64,000 nucleotides of DNA from Staphylococcus intermedius NCTC 11048 (GCF_002902385.1 NZ_PPQH01000040.1:73472-137471), one strand, 5' to 3'. Shown: positions 1 to 9,641, counted from the first letter of the stretch. Numbers and translations are program-made. Notes: a model not told the origin generated them from the sequence alone.

Positions 1-1
1 C

Positions 2-247
2 AGTTTTTCAACTTATGATTTGATTATGTTTAATGACCGTGAGACTATAAAAACAATGACTATTGTTACAAATACAGGAAAGGTTAAGTTCATTACAAAA
101 ACGAATGATTACGATACAAAAATATTTTCTAGAATTTGTGAAAAAGCGTTTAAAAAGACAGGAAATCAGCCTATTAAGGATGTTAATATTGAAAAAGCAT
201 TAAGAAAACTATACAATAAAGGTATTATAGAATATAAGGTTAGGTGA
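2..247 (+). CDS. Phage late-gene small protein, possibly cut by the left edge
   Basis: The frame is open from base 2, so the protein may begin outside the window. If it begins inside, the candidates are TTG at 20 or ATG at 26, and neither has a clear ribosome binding site. The visible part is about 80 residues, lysine-rich, with a predicted beta-rich first half and a helical end that finishes KGIIEYKVR. I recall similar short proteins just upstream of the scaffold and capsid genes in staphylococcal siphoviruses, and the neighbours fit that. The function is unknown. It is followed after 4 bases by another small gene, so the two are probably co-transcribed up to the terminator at 395. Confidence 0.5.
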   Translation, partial: SFSTYDLIMFNDRETIKTMTIVTNTGKVKFITKTNDYDTKIFSRICEKAFKKTGNQPIKDVNIEKALRKLYNKGIIEYKVR

Positions 248-251
248 TTAT

Positions 252-395
252 ATGAAAAGGGAAATGCCGCTAGGGTTAGACCTTCCAATTTCTGCTGAAG
301 AGGCAGCTAAGGCGTTCTCTGCGATATTAGAAAGAGAAGAAAAAAAAGAAAAAGCAGAAAAAGAAAAGCAACGAAAACAAAACAAACGGAAATAA
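252..395 (+). CDS. Small highly charged phage protein (47 aa)
   Basis: This short gene starts 4 bases after the preceding stop, with GGTGA lying just upstream of the ATG. It encodes 47 residues: a hydrophobic first third containing an ISAEEAAKAF helix, then a tail made almost wholly of Lys, Glu, Arg and Gln. The stop codon abuts the left arm of a strong terminator, which supports it as a real last gene of its transcript. Very short charged proteins in this position occur in staphylococcal phage head modules, but I cannot name a function. Confidence rests on spacing, coding bias and the terminator, not on a recognised domain. Confidence 0.5.
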   Translation: MKREMPLGLDLPISAEEAAKAFSAILEREEKKEKAEKEKQRKQNKRK

Positions 396-440
396 GCACC
401 TGATGAAACAGTAAATCATTCATCCAGGTGCTCTTTTTAT
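395..440 (+). terminator. Intrinsic terminator after small phage genes
   Basis: The arm GCACCTG...TGAA pairs with TTCA...CAGGTGC and is followed by CTCTTTTT. It lies directly after the stop codon of the 47-residue gene. Confidence 0.8.
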
Positions 441-451
441 ACGCATTTTTA

Positions 452-479
452 AGCGACTGTGCTGCAGTGGCTTTTTTTT
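452..479 (+). terminator. Second, tandem intrinsic terminator
   Basis: AGCGACTG pairs with CAGTGGCT with one mismatch, and eight T residues follow. Together with the hairpin at 395-440 it makes a double stop between the small phage genes and the scaffold gene. Confidence 0.65.
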
Positions 480-579
480 ATTGCCCAAACCGTGCTTATG
501 GCGTTAAAAGATGCAAGTGTAGTCCACACCATGCAATGACATAAAACTTGCAAGAGTAGATTTAAATGAGGTGCGAAAT

Positions 580-1170
580 ATGAAAGAACAATGGTTAAAG
601 TTAAGCTTACAGTTTTTTAATGATGCGGGTACTGAAGCAAATGCGGAAGCAGATAATACTATAGAAAATAGCGAATCGGTTGATGAAACGAAAGATACGG
701 AACAGTTGACTGAGGCGCAACTTAAATTAGTGAATGATCGTGTGAATGAAGAGATGCAACGACGTACGAAAGCGATGCGTCAACAGATTCAAGATGAGTT
801 GACAGAGAAACAAAAAGAGGCCGATAAGTTGCGTAAGATGAATGCAGAACAAAAGCATCAATATGAGCTTGAGAAAACAGAAAAAGAGCGTGACGAATAT
901 AAAAAGCAACTTGAGACATATAAAATGTGCCAAGAAGCGACGTCGATGTTAACGGATGCGGGGATGCACGTACCTGATGCATTGTTGGATTTAGTCGTGA
1001 AAGATACGGCTGAAGACACAAAGGCGACTGTTGACAGTTTTGTAGCATTTGTGAATCAAGAAGTACAACGTCAGTTAGAAAGTAAAGCGACACAAAGCCA
1101 TGTTGTTGGAAATCATGTGACAACACCGAAGCTTGAAACTGATGAAACGTGGAAAACATTTTTAAATTAA
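580..1170 (+). CDS. Phage scaffold-like protein (DUF4355 type)
   Basis: This 196-residue acidic protein has a long central coiled coil (roughly residues 40-120, rich in Glu, Lys and Gln) and a short C-terminal region ending TWKTFLN. That is the usual shape of the DUF4355 scaffold-like proteins found directly upstream of the capsid gene in staphylococcal siphoviruses. ATG at 580 was chosen over GTG at 571 because GAGGTG at 568-573 then sits 6 bases upstream. The N-terminus MKEQWLKLSLQFFN matches the LxLQFF motif that the Prp protease trims in ribosomal protein L27 and in phage head proteins. It should guide capsid assembly, but the capsid gene downstream is truncated, so the module is probably dead. 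Confidence 0.75.
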   Translation: MKEQWLKLSLQFFNDAGTEANAEADNTIENSESVDETKDTEQLTEAQLKLVNDRVNEEMQRRTKAMRQQIQDELTEKQKEADKLRKMNAEQKHQYELEKTEKERDEYKKQLETYKMCQEATSMLTDAGMHVPDALLDLVVKDTAEDTKATVDSFVAFVNQEVQRQLESKATQSHVVGNHVTTPKLETDETWKTFLN

Positions 1171-1184
1171 GTAAGGTTGATTTG

Positions 1185-1853
1185 ATGATGAAATTTAATT
1201 TAAAATTCAATTTACAATTTTTTGCTGATGCGGCAACGTGTGGAAATGCAACGCCTGCAGCTGCTAAAACAAAAGTACCGATGGGTGAGACAAAATTAAA
1301 AGAGAAGCATACTGGTATTGTTAAATCGGTGACTGATGCGAAGTCTTATGCGACACCTGCATTGATTACTGATGATGCGATTTACATGGAGGGGCGCTCA
1401 TTCACTGTCATGAAAGGTGATGTAGCTGAATTACGTGATTATGACCGCACACAAGCGAATCACATGGACAGCCCGAAAATTACTGAACGCACGTACTTCT
1501 TAGACCAAGAGAAGTACTGGGGTCGTTTTATCGATAAGCTCGATAAACGTGATACAGAGGGCAATATTGATGTGAATGATGTGGTTGCGCGTCAATCAGC
1601 TGAAGTGGTCGCACCGTACTTAGATAATTTACGTTTTAAAAATATTGCTCAGAATGCGAAAGAACACATTGCGGTTGCTGCTAAAAAAGAATACGATGCG
1701 ATTTTGTCTGTCACTGAAAAAATGACGGATGATATTGCGCCAACAAATGGAACGTTATTCGTATCGCCTGCATTCTACACTAAAATTAAGCAGCTCGTTA
1801 TTGCATTGCCACAAGGTGATAACAAGCAACAAGTGTTAAGTCAAGGTGTATGA
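1185..1853 (+). pseudogene. Phage major capsid protein, C-terminally truncated
   Basis: The 222-residue product reads like the N-terminal two thirds of an HK97-fold staphylococcal phage capsid: an LQFFA leader at residues 8-14, an acidic region, and then conserved stretches such as MEGRSFTVMKGD and LFVSPAFYTKI. It ends abruptly at VLSQGV, where I would expect the family to continue through further beta-strand segments, and bacterial sequence with the rpsD terminator begins within about 80 bases. ATG at 1185 (or 1188) is the likely start, with weak AAGG upstream. I infer that a deletion or recombination fused the capsid gene to chromosome. An alternative is that the coding frame was broken by a small mutation and the rest was then lost. 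Confidence 0.65.
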
Positions 1854-1931
1854 TGAGTAATTAAATAAGATAACTAACCAAAATAGGGGGCAGGTGTTTG
1901 ACTTAACGTTATTCTAACCTGATTTTGAACG

Positions 1932-1967
1932 CAAAAAAAACACCAAGTATAAATATATACTTGGTGT
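1932..1967 (-). terminator. rpsD terminator
   Basis: Read on the minus strand, a 12-bp perfect stem (ACACCAAGTATA with its complement, 4-base loop) is followed by eight T residues. It lies 15 bases past the rpsD stop codon. Confidence 0.9.
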
Positions 1968-1982
1968 CCGAAAAATGACAGA

Positions 1983-2585
1983 TTAACGTGAGTAGTACTC
2001 AACGATTAATTGTTCATTGATTTCAGCTGGTAATTCGCTACGTTCTGGAAGGCGAACGAAAGTACCTGTTAAGTTATCAGCATCGAAGTCTAAGTAATCA
2101 GGAACGAAATTGTTGATTTCTACTGATTCTTCGATGATTGCTAATTTACGTGATTTTTCACGAACAGAAATCACTTGACCTGGTTTTAATGTGTATGATG
2201 GAATGTCAACACGTTTACCGTCAACTTCTACGTGACCGTGACCTACTAATTGACGTGCTTGACGACGTGTACGCGCTAAACCTAAAGCGTATACTACAGC
2301 GTCTAAACGGCTAGCAAGTAAGATCATGAAGTTTTCACCGTGAACACCGCCTTGTTTACCAGCGTTTTGGAAAGTGTTACGGAATTGACGTTCAGTCATA
2401 CCATATAAGTAACGTAATTTTTGTTTTTCACGTAATTGTAATCCATACTCAGATAATTTTTTACGTTGAGTTGGACCGTGTTGTCCTGGTGCGTAAGGAC
2501 GTTTGTCTAATTCTTTACCAGTACCTGATAATGAGATACCTAAACGACGAGATTTTTTCCAGCTTGAACCTCTGAATCGAGCCAT
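1983..2585 (-). CDS. rpsD: Small ribosomal subunit protein uS4
   Basis: S4 is a primary 16S rRNA-binding protein that nucleates assembly of the 30S body. The 200-residue length is standard. The N-terminal region contains [15 protein letters not shown], and the S4 RNA-binding domain lies at about residues 92-155 ([18 protein letters not shown] then [13 protein letters not shown]). There are no cysteines in the N-terminal part, so this is the zinc-free (C-minus) form. AAGGAGGAG precedes the ATG. The gene is monocistronic: it has its own promoter, a long leader and a terminator. Phage-derived sequence lies immediately beyond its 3' end. Confidence 0.98.
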   Translation of the reverse strand: MARFRGSSWKKSRRLGISLSGTGKELDKRPYAPGQHGPTQRKKLSEYGLQLREKQKLRYLYGMTERQFRNTFQNAGKQGGVHGENFMILLASRLDAVVYALGLARTRRQARQLVGHGHVEVDGKRVDIPSYTLKPGQVISVREKSRKLAIIEESVEINNFVPDYLDFDADNLTGTFVRLPERSELPAEINEQLIVEYYSR

Positions 2586-2771
2586 AATGTGACTCCTCCT
2601 TTTTCTTTTTTGTTGTTATGAAGAAACAAAAAAGAGTGTTGAATGCCCAATAGGATATAATGTTTTATGTATCCTCACCTCATAGCTCCGGTTACACGAC
2701 ACGTCCGCTTTGGGAACATTATAGCGCCTATCAATATTCAACTGCTATTTTCGTTAATTCACACAAAGGTT
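2586..2771 (-). promoter_or_regulatory. rpsD leader, probably the S4 autoregulatory RNA
   Basis: Between the promoter and the rpsD ribosome binding site lies about 180 bases of untranslated, structure-rich sequence. In Firmicutes, S4 represses its own mRNA through such a leader. Position, length and a mixed-composition core around 2650-2735 fit this, but I have not folded it or matched it to the known consensus. Confidence 0.5.
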
Positions 2772-2799
2772 ATTGTATCATGATATACACAAAAGTCAA
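2772..2799 (-). promoter_or_regulatory. Sigma-A promoter for rpsD
   Basis: On the minus strand TTGACT (2799-2794) and TACAAT (2777-2772) are separated by 16 bases. The site lies 18 bases downstream of the stop codon of the reductase gene. Confidence 0.75.
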
Positions 2800-2816
2800 A
2801 CCTTATTTAAAAATGA

Positions 2817-3272
2817 TTAAAGATGTGTTTCTAAAACTTTCACGACATCTTCTAATCCCGCTTCGTCTGTTTCTGAAAAACGTGAAGGAATAGGGGCATC
2901 AATATCTAATACGCCAATCACTTCACCGTCTTTATGAATTGGAATGACGATTTCAGATTGACTGTTCGCATCACAAGCAATATGTCCAGGGAAAGCATGA
3001 ACATCTGCGACACGTTGCGTTTGATTTTCTGCAACAGCTGTCCCACATACGCCTTTTCCGACTTCGATATGCACACATGCAGGTTTACCTTGGAAAGGCC
3101 CTAAAATCAATGCACCATCTTTCATTAAATAAAAGCCGACCCAATTAATTTGTGCTAAATTTTCATTTAATAACGCAGACGCATTACTTAAATTTGCAAT
3201 TAAATCTTTTTCACCCTCTAACATCGCATCGAGTTGACGGGATAAGAGATGATAGTCTGTTGATTCTGTCAT
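2817..3272 (-). CDS. Free methionine-(R)-sulfoxide reductase (GAF domain)
   Basis: This 151-residue single GAF domain belongs to the fRMsr (YebR/MsrC) family, which reduces free, not protein-bound, methionine-R-sulfoxide in the cytoplasm. Three cysteines at 66, 76 and 100 (PACVHI, GVCGTA, HIACDA) have the 10- and 24-residue spacing of the family's catalytic and resolving cysteines. The motif NWVGFYL and the end VLDIDAP are also typical. ATG at 3272 matches the start used in S. aureus homologues; GTG at 3281 would add three residues. It has its own promoter and reads towards rpsD, whose promoter begins just after this gene. Confidence 0.92.
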   Translation of the reverse strand: MTESTDYHLLSRQLDAMLEGEKDLIANLSNASALLNENLAQINWVGFYLMKDGALILGPFQGKPACVHIEVGKGVCGTAVAENQTQRVADVHAFPGHIACDANSQSEIVIPIHKDGEVIGVLDIDAPIPSRFSETDEAGLEDVVKVLETHL

Positions 3273-3306
3273 GCAATTCACTCACTTTCTTGTCATTTTA
3301 TTCCAT

Positions 3307-3336
3307 ATTATAAGCTAACTCTTGAATGCGACGCAA
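3307..3336 (-). promoter_or_regulatory. Promoter for the methionine sulfoxide reductase gene
   Basis: On the minus strand TTGCGT (3336-3331) and TATAAT (3312-3307) are 18 bases apart, with the ATG about 35 bases downstream. Confidence 0.6.
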
Positions 3337-3448
3337 TTTTCTGAGATATTTTGATAGAACTGCAAAAAACTGCAATTTATTTTAAGATTTTATTTTAACG
3401 CATCCTTAAATTACGTTATAATAGTTTTATGTATTTAGGAGGAGACGA

Positions 3449-5155
3449 GTGGACATGGCATTATATATTATACTAGCGATTATCATTGTTATTTTGATTG
3501 CAATCGGTGTTTTATTTTACATGCGATCAAACAAAAGGTCGATTATTCAATCTGCTGAAGAGAGAAGAGAAAAATTAAATGCATTGTCGTATGATGATAG
3601 TTTGGAGAAATTGAAAACATTACACTTATCTGGTGAAACAAAAAATCAATACGATACATTAAACCAATCATGGACGGACACAACGAATAACTATTTGGCA
3701 CCTGTAGATGAAAAAATCCATGAAGCAGAAATGAATCTAGATAAATTTAAGTTTTCATTAGCACAAACGGATATTAATGATGCACATGCATTAATGGATC
3801 AGTACGAAGCGAAACATCAGGAACTCATTAGTAAGGCGGATGAAGTTTTTGATATGCATCAACAGAGTGACGAAATTTATGAAAGAAGTAAAGATGAACA
3901 CCGTAAATTGAAGCGCGATGTCCTTGCAAATCGTCATCAATATGGTGAAGCTGCAAGTTTACTGGAAAAAGAAATTGAAGGCTTTGAACCAGAATTCGAA
4001 GTGTATGAGACATTGAAGGCGGAAGGAAACTACCGAGAGGCCCACACACATATTCAAGGCTTAGATCAAGATATTACTTATTTAAAAGAGGATATGAGTG
4101 AGATTCCTGAATTAATGCGTGAAGCACAAAAAGAACTGCCAGGTCAATTTCAAGACATTAAATATGGCGTACGTGATTTGAAAGTAGAAGGTTATGATTT
4201 GGATCATGTGAAGGTCGATAGTACATTACAAGATTTGAAGACAGAGTTGAGTTTTGTTGAACCGATGATCAGTCGCCTAGAGTTAGATGAAGCGAACGAT
4301 AAATTGGTACAAATAAATGACCGACTCGATGAAATGTATGACTTAATTGAACATGAAGTCAAGTCGAAAAATGCCGTAGAGGAATCTAAAGAACGTATCA
4401 CAAATGATTTGTTCCATGCCAAAGATATGAATTACACGTTACAAACTGAAATAGAATATGTACGTGAAAACTATTATATCAATGAAAGTGATGTACAAAG
4501 TGTGCGTCAATTTGAAAATGAGATTCAAAACTTAATTTCAGTGTATGACGAAATTTTATCTGAAATGGCGAAATCATCTGTACGATACAGTGAAGTCCAA
4601 GATAACTTGAAATATATTGAAGACCATGTTGAAGTGATTAATGCGAAACAAGAAAAGTTACAAAATCATCTCGTGTCATTAAGAGAAGATGAAGCAGAGG
4701 CAGAAGAACATATTTTACGTGTCCAAAGTAAAAAAGAAGAAATTTATCGTCGTCTACTTGCTTCAAACTTAACGAGTGTGCCAGAGCGCTTTATCATCTT
4801 GAAAAATGAAATTGATTATGAAGTGCGTGACGTCAATAAACGTTTCAGTGAGCGACCAATTAATGTGCAACAATTGAAAGATAAAGTGAACAAAGTGGTC
4901 CTTCAAATGAACAAATTTGAAGATGAAGCGAACGATGTGCTCATTAATGCGGTGTACGCGGAACGTCTCATTCAATATGGGAACCGTTATCGTAAAGACA
5001 ATCATGATTTAGATAAAAGTTTGAATGAAGCAGAACGTTTATTCAAAAACAACCGCTACAAACGTTCAAGTGAAATTTCTGAGCAGGCACTAGAACAACT
5101 TGAGCCAGGCATCGCGCAACACATTGAACGAGAAGTGTTAGAACAACAATCTTAA
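3449..5155 (+). CDS. ezrA: Septation ring formation regulator EzrA
   Basis: EzrA is a membrane-anchored cell-division protein that binds FtsZ and restrains Z-ring assembly while helping to organise the divisome. Here it has 568 residues: one N-terminal membrane segment (about residues 4-25) leading into an almost continuous helical cytoplasmic rod of spectrin-like repeats. The C-terminal QNR patch is visible as [12 protein letters not shown] at about residues 508-519. AGGAGGAG at 3437-3444 gives 6-base spacing to GTG at 3449; ATG at 3455 is the other possible start and would remove only two residues. TATAAT at 3417-3422 is the likely -10. The gene stands alone and ends in a strong terminator. 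Confidence 0.97.
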   Translation: MDMALYIILAIIIVILIAIGVLFYMRSNKRSIIQSAEERREKLNALSYDDSLEKLKTLHLSGETKNQYDTLNQSWTDTTNNYLAPVDEKIHEAEMNLDKFKFSLAQTDINDAHALMDQYEAKHQELISKADEVFDMHQQSDEIYERSKDEHRKLKRDVLANRHQYGEAASLLEKEIEGFEPEFEVYETLKAEGNYREAHTHIQGLDQDITYLKEDMSEIPELMREAQKELPGQFQDIKYGVRDLKVEGYDLDHVKVDSTLQDLKTELSFVEPMISRLELDEANDKLVQINDRLDEMYDLIEHEVKSKNAVEESKERITNDLFHAKDMNYTLQTEIEYVRENYYINESDVQSVRQFENEIQNLISVYDEILSEMAKSSVRYSEVQDNLKYIEDHVEVINAKQEKLQNHLVSLREDEAEAEEHILRVQSKKEEIYRRLLASNLTSVPERFIILKNEIDYEVRDVNKRFSERPINVQQLKDKVNKVVLQMNKFEDEANDVLINAVYAERLIQYGNRYRKDNHDLDKSLNEAERLFKNNRYKRSSEISEQALEQLEPGIAQHIEREVLEQQS

Positions 5156-5183
5156 TATACACATGCAATATTGCAATAACCCA

Positions 5184-5226
5184 TGCATCTATCGTAGTAC
5201 GCGTAACTATGATAGGTGCATTTTTT
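5184..5226 (+). terminator. ezrA terminator
   Basis: TGCATCTATCGTAGT pairs with ACTATGATAGGTGCA around a short loop, and six T residues follow. Confidence 0.88.
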
Positions 5227-5380
5227 ATTGTTTGAGATAAAAATTAGCGGTGCATTATTTGCATCAATCCGAAAAGTTGACCGAAGTCATAAAATTTTAG
5301 AAAATATCGAATGGATATGACATCAACCCCACGACTTGTAGTACAATGTAAAATGATATTTAAAGAGAGGAAGTCTGCAC

Positions 5381-6517
5381 ATGTTATATTTTGATAACGC
5401 AGCGACGACGAAACCTGATGCATCCGTGTTATCGAGTTTTATGAAAGTGAACGAAAAGTTTTTTTATAATCCGAATAGTCCGCATGAAAAAGGGCAAGAA
5501 GTCGAACGTTTGCTACAAAATGCAAGAGACCAAATCAAATCGACTTTGAAGTTAAATGATGAAACACTCATTTTTACGAGCGGGGCAACAGAGTCGAACA
5601 ATATGGCTTTAAAAGGGGCAGCGCATCAGAAAAAACATTTTGGACGCACCATCATTACGTCATTACTTGAACATCCTTCTGTATTAGAAGTGATGCGTGA
5701 ATTAGAGCGTGAAGGTTTTATATTGAAATATGTCAATGTCACAGCTGAGGGCGGCATTGATATCGAACATTTAAAGTCACTGTTATCGAATGATGTGATT
5801 TTAGTGACGTGCATGCAAGTGAATAATATTATGGGGCAAATCCAACCCATTGAAGAGATTGTGTCATGCTTAAAAGCTTATCCAAAAGTACATTTTCATG
5901 TTGATGCGGTTCAGGCTCTTGGGAAATGGCCGATTCAAATGGCAGGCATTGACAGTTTATCGTTGAGTGGTCACAAATTTAATGGTTTGAAAGGTCAAGG
6001 TTTACTTATTTTAAAAAACTTGCATCAAATTTATCCGATCATTCAAGGTGGCGGTCAGGAATTTGGTTTACGTAGTGGAACGGTCAATGTTGCCAGTGAT
6101 GTGGCGTTGGCGAAAGCGATTCGATTAGCTGAAGATCATCGTGAAGCATTAATGCAAACGTTAACAGATTTTACGCGTGCATTGCGTGAGATGATTCAAG
6201 ACTATCCAGGTGTTGTGATCAATTCGCCTGTGGATGCCTCCCCACATATTTTAAATATGGCGTTTCCGGGTGTCCGTGGTGAAGTGTTAGTCAATGCCTT
6301 TTCGAAACAAGGAATTATGATTTCGACGACGAGTGCTTGTTCATCCAAACATTCCAATGTGAATGAAGTATTAAAAGCGATGAATATTTCGGTGTCAAAC
6401 ATATTAGGGAGTATTAGGTTGTCATTTGATCGACATACAACCATGCAAGATATTGAAACGTTTAAAGCAGCGTTTCATCAAGTATATAGAGAAGTTGAGG
6501 AGTTGTTAGAAAAATGA
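5381..6517 (+). CDS. Cysteine desulfurase (IscS/NifS type) paired with ThiI
   Basis: This PLP enzyme takes sulfur from L-cysteine as a persulfide. The PLP lysine is K199 in SGHKFNG, and the persulfide-carrying cysteine is C320 in STTSACSS. The length of 378 residues is normal. Its stop codon overlaps the start of thiI by four bases, so the two are translationally coupled. In Bacillus and staphylococci such a desulfurase (NifZ-like) is the dedicated sulfur donor for ThiI in 4-thiouridine formation, and is distinct from SufS of Fe-S assembly. AGAGAGGAAG precedes the ATG. TACAAT at 5342-5347 may be the -10 of the operon. Confidence 0.93.
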   Translation: MLYFDNAATTKPDASVLSSFMKVNEKFFYNPNSPHEKGQEVERLLQNARDQIKSTLKLNDETLIFTSGATESNNMALKGAAHQKKHFGRTIITSLLEHPSVLEVMRELEREGFILKYVNVTAEGGIDIEHLKSLLSNDVILVTCMQVNNIMGQIQPIEEIVSCLKAYPKVHFHVDAVQALGKWPIQMAGIDSLSLSGHKFNGLKGQGLLILKNLHQIYPIIQGGGQEFGLRSGTVNVASDVALAKAIRLAEDHREALMQTLTDFTRALREMIQDYPGVVINSPVDASPHILNMAFPGVRGEVLVNAFSKQGIMISTTSACSSKHSNVNEVLKAMNISVSNILGSIRLSFDRHTTMQDIETFKAAFHQVYREVEELLEK

Positions 6518-7734
6518 TTTATGACCATATATTAGTCCGTTACGGAGAATTGACATTAAAAGGTGGCAATCGTAAGACATTTGTCAGCCAGTTACGTTCA
6601 AATGTGAAACGTGCACTCATGCCATTAAAAGGATATGAAGTGAAAGCCAATCGTGATCGTATGTACATTCAATTAACACCAGAAGCAGATATTGAAGAAA
6701 TGATGACACGTATTTCGAAAGTTTTCGGTGTGCATTCAATTAGTCCAGTTTTAAAATTAGAAAAATCGATGGAAGCAGTGTATGACCATGCGAGATTGTT
6801 TGCGCAAGATTATGCAGCGGGGGACAGTTTCAAAATCGAAGTGAAGCGTTCAGACAAGACTTTTGAATACGAAACATTTGCGATTCAACGTATGGTCGGT
6901 GGAGAGGTGCTTAAAAGTAATGAATCCCTACATGTCGATGTACGTCAACCCGATCATGAAATCAAAGTAGAAGTGCGTTTAGATGCGATTTACATGTATG
7001 ACCGTATTGTTCCAGCGATTGGGGGCTTACCTGTTGGAACTGGGGGTAAAACACTCCTCATGTTATCAGGTGGTATTGATTCGCCGGTTGCTGGTATGGA
7101 AGTGATGCGTCGTGGCGTGACGATTGAAGCCATCCATTTTCACAGTCCGCCATTTACAAGTGAAAAAGCGAAAGAAAAAGTGATTGAATTGACACGCATT
7201 ATGGCAGAAAGAGTGGGTTCAATTCGTCTCCACATTGTGCCATTTACAGAAGTGCAAAAGCAAATTCATAAAGTCGTACATGAACGCTATACGATGACTT
7301 CAACCCGTCGCATGATGTTAAGAATTGCAGATAAAGTGGTGCATCAAATCGGTGCGGACGCCATCGTTAACGGTGAAAATCTAGGACAAGTGGCCAGTCA
7401 AACTTTGAAAAGTATGTATGCCATCAACGCTGTAACGAACACGCCGATTTTACGCCCATTATTGTCATTAGATAAAGAAGAAATCGTGAAAAAGGCAAAA
7501 GATATCGGAACATTTGAAACATCTATTCAACCTTATGAAGATTGTTGTACGATTTTCACACCGAAAAATCCAGTGACTGAACCGCAATTTGAAAAAGTAT
7601 TGCAATATGAATCTGGTTTTGATTTTGAAGAGATGATTGACAGAGCAGTAGCCAATATTGAAACGATGGTGATCGATAAAAACTATCAACTCCATCAAGA
7701 TGAACAAAACGCATGGGATGACGATTTGTTCTAA
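6514..7734 (+). CDS. thiI: tRNA 4-thiouridine synthase ThiI
   Basis: ThiI adenylates uridine 8 of tRNA and exchanges the oxygen for sulfur; in some bacteria it also serves thiamin thiazole synthesis. The 406 residues cover an N-terminal ferredoxin-like region, a THUMP domain (about 60-165) and an adenylating PP-loop domain with LSGGIDSP at 184-191. The C-terminal rhodanese domain of the enterobacterial enzyme is absent, as usual in Firmicutes. Cysteines 344 and 345 in YEDCCTIF lie where the family has its conserved cysteine. Sulfur is presumably passed from the desulfurase encoded by the overlapping upstream gene. Confidence 0.96.
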   Translation: MIYDHILVRYGELTLKGGNRKTFVSQLRSNVKRALMPLKGYEVKANRDRMYIQLTPEADIEEMMTRISKVFGVHSISPVLKLEKSMEAVYDHARLFAQDYAAGDSFKIEVKRSDKTFEYETFAIQRMVGGEVLKSNESLHVDVRQPDHEIKVEVRLDAIYMYDRIVPAIGGLPVGTGGKTLLMLSGGIDSPVAGMEVMRRGVTIEAIHFHSPPFTSEKAKEKVIELTRIMAERVGSIRLHIVPFTEVQKQIHKVVHERYTMTSTRRMMLRIADKVVHQIGADAIVNGENLGQVASQTLKSMYAINAVTNTPILRPLLSLDKEEIVKKAKDIGTFETSIQPYEDCCTIFTPKNPVTEPQFEKVLQYESGFDFEEMIDRAVANIETMVIDKNYQLHQDEQNAWDDDLF

Positions 7735-7747
7735 AGGGGGATAAACA

Positions 7748-8521
7748 ATGATTTTAGAATGGGATGGGACACTAATTTTAATTATCGTTGGTTTAGGTTT
7801 TTTAGCGGCATTTATAGATGCTGTCGTTGGTGGGGGTGGCTTAATATCAATTCCTGCATTGCTTGCTATTGGAATGCCACCCGCTGCTGCATTAGGAACA
7901 AATAAATTAGCGAGCGCATTTGGGTCTTTGACGAGTGCGATTCGCTTTATTCGTTCAGGCAAAGTGGACTTACCAATCGTTTTCAAACTGTTTCCTTTAT
8001 CATTTATCGCTTCGATTCTTGGTGCGATTGTTGCGGTTTATTTACCTGCTGAACTCTTGAAGCCGCTCGTGATTGTCATTTTGTCATTGGTGCTCATCTA
8101 TACATTATTGAAAAAAGACTGGGGAAGTATTCGTACATATTCTACGTTACCTTTGTATAAACTCATTTTATTTACTTGTCTCATCATTGTGATTGGCTTT
8201 TATGATGGTTTTCTTGGCGGTGGGACAGGATCATTTCTGCTCTTCGTATTTTTATTACTCGGCTTTGATTTTTTAAGTGCAGCGGGGAATGCGAAAGTAT
8301 TGAACTTTGCCTCAAACTTAGGCGCATTGCTCTTGTTTATTTATTTAGGCCGTGTCGATTATGTCTATGGACTCATTATGGGTGTCAGTATGATTGCGGG
8401 TTCATATGCCGGCGCGATGTTTGCACTCAAAAAAGGTGTCGGGTACGTCAGAATTTTGTTTGTCGTGGTTACAATTGTTCTGATTTTAAAAAACATCTGG
8501 GACTTTATATCCACGCATTAA
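7748..8521 (+). CDS. TauE/SafE family membrane transporter
   Basis: This 257-residue protein is almost wholly hydrophobic, with seven or eight predicted membrane segments. It shows the duplicated TauE/SafE pattern: FIDAVVGGGGLISIPAL near the N-terminus and a matching FYDGFLGGGTGSFLL half way. Family members export sulfite, sulfoacetate or related organosulfur anions, but the substrate of this YfcA-like branch is not established. The gene follows thiI by 13 bases with AAAGGGGG as ribosome binding site, so it is probably part of the desulfurase-thiI operon. A sulfur-related role is an attractive but unproven reading of that context. Confidence 0.85.
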   Translation: MILEWDGTLILIIVGLGFLAAFIDAVVGGGGLISIPALLAIGMPPAAALGTNKLASAFGSLTSAIRFIRSGKVDLPIVFKLFPLSFIASILGAIVAVYLPAELLKPLVIVILSLVLIYTLLKKDWGSIRTYSTLPLYKLILFTCLIIVIGFYDGFLGGGTGSFLLFVFLLLGFDFLSAAGNAKVLNFASNLGALLLFIYLGRVDYVYGLIMGVSMIAGSYAGAMFALKKGVGYVRILFVVVTIVLILKNIWDFISTH

Positions 8522-8533
8522 TGAGCGTGTTAT

Positions 8534-8583
8534 CGTTACTGTAAGGAATCAATTGCTAAATTCATATGATTTCTTGCAGTAAT
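8534..8583 (+). terminator. Hairpin after the TauE-type gene, possible weak terminator
   Basis: TTACTGTAAGGAATCA pairs with TGATTTCTTGCAGTAA apart from one or two mismatches. Only a short T stretch follows, so termination may be partial. Confidence 0.45.
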
Positions 8584-8648
8584 TTAACGTAAAAATGATA
8601 TTTTTTTGTTATGATAAATTTGAAAAACCAATCGAAAGGAAGTTGATT

Positions 8649-9641
8649 ATGTCAAAAAGGATCATAGCGATTATATTAGCGAGCGTCATCGTACTGGGCG
8701 GTATTTTAATGAGTGCCATGACATCCGTTGTATCCTCTTTTATGAGTGGTGATTTTAACATCACTGAGGGAGCATCAAGTACAGTGCTTGAAGAAGGAGA
8801 CAGTGGTAAAAGAATAGCCGAAATCGTCGTACAAGGCGAGATTATCGATACTGGTGCAAGCGGCGGATTGTTCGGTGGAGGCGCAGGTTATAATCATCAA
8901 GCTGCTTTAAAACAACTTGAAACGATTAAGAATGATGATTCAATTAAAGGCGTGTTGCTTAGCGTCAACAGTCCAGGTGGCGGTACATATGAAAGTGATG
9001 AGTTTTATCAAAAAATAAAAGAAGTAAAAGATTCTGGCAAAAAGATTTACGTACAAATGGAAAATTTAGCAGCTTCTGGTGGTTACTACATTTCAGCACC
9101 TGCCGATAAAATCTATGCAGGCCCTCAATCGTTAACAGGTTCAATAGGTGTGATCTCTGAGTCAAAAGATTATTCAGAGCTGTTGGACAAATTAGGTATT
9201 AAAACAAACACGATTAAATCTGGTGCACATAAAGATATTTTAAGTAGCTCACGTGAAATGACAGATGAAGAAAGAGAGATTTTACAATCAATCAATAAAG
9301 ACAGTTTCGATCAATTTGTAAATGTCGTTAAAGAAGGACGACATATGTCCGAATCCAAAGTGCGTAAATTAGCAGATGGGCGTATTTATAGTGCCCAACA
9401 AGCGAAAAGTAATGGTTTAATTGACGATATTGGTTATAAAGATCAGACTTTAAAAGACTTAAAGAAAGCGATTAAAGTTGACAACCCAGAAATCATTACT
9501 TTCGATCCTGAAGAGAGTAGTTTAACGAGTTTCCTAGGTATGAAATCATTCATGAATGGTTTGCGTGCAGATTTGAAAGATGTTAAATCAATCATTAACA
9601 ATGAATCACAAACACGACCAATGTACAAATACGAAGGGTAG
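8649..9641 (+). CDS. sppA: Signal peptide peptidase SppA
   Basis: SppA is a membrane-bound S49 serine protease that degrades leftover signal peptides; in Bacillus it is also linked to resistance to lantibiotics and lysozyme. The 330-residue form has one N-terminal anchor (residues 4-24) and a single S49 domain. The nucleophile is S143 in NLAASGGYYI and the general base is K195 in SGAHKD. Their 52-residue separation equals that of the B. subtilis enzyme. ATG at 8649 was chosen because GAAAGGAAG lies 6 bases upstream; a longer upstream reading has no ribosome binding site. It forms a transcription unit with the RDD protein. Confidence 0.95.
   Translation: MSKRIIAIILASVIVLGGILMSAMTSVVSSFMSGDFNITEGASSTVLEEGDSGKRIAEIVVQGEIIDTGASGGLFGGGAGYNHQAALKQLETIKNDDSIKGVLLSVNSPGGGTYESDEFYQKIKEVKDSGKKIYVQMENLAASGGYYISAPADKIYAGPQSLTGSIGVISESKDYSELLDKLGIKTNTIKSGAHKDILSSSREMTDEEREILQSINKDSFDQFVNVVKEGRHMSESKVRKLADGRIYSAQQAKSNGLIDDIGYKDQTLKDLKKAIKVDNPEIITFDPEESSLTSFLGMKSFMNGLRADLKDVKSIINNESQTRPMYKYEG

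Noticed and set aside
722..1210. Leftward 162-codon frame
   Set aside because: It is antisense to the scaffold coiled-coil region, whose codon use creates long open shadows; the predicted protein has no family resemblance.
2660..2893. Rightward 77-codon frame
   Set aside because: It lies across the rpsD leader and promoter and into the reductase gene on the other strand, and has no ribosome binding site.
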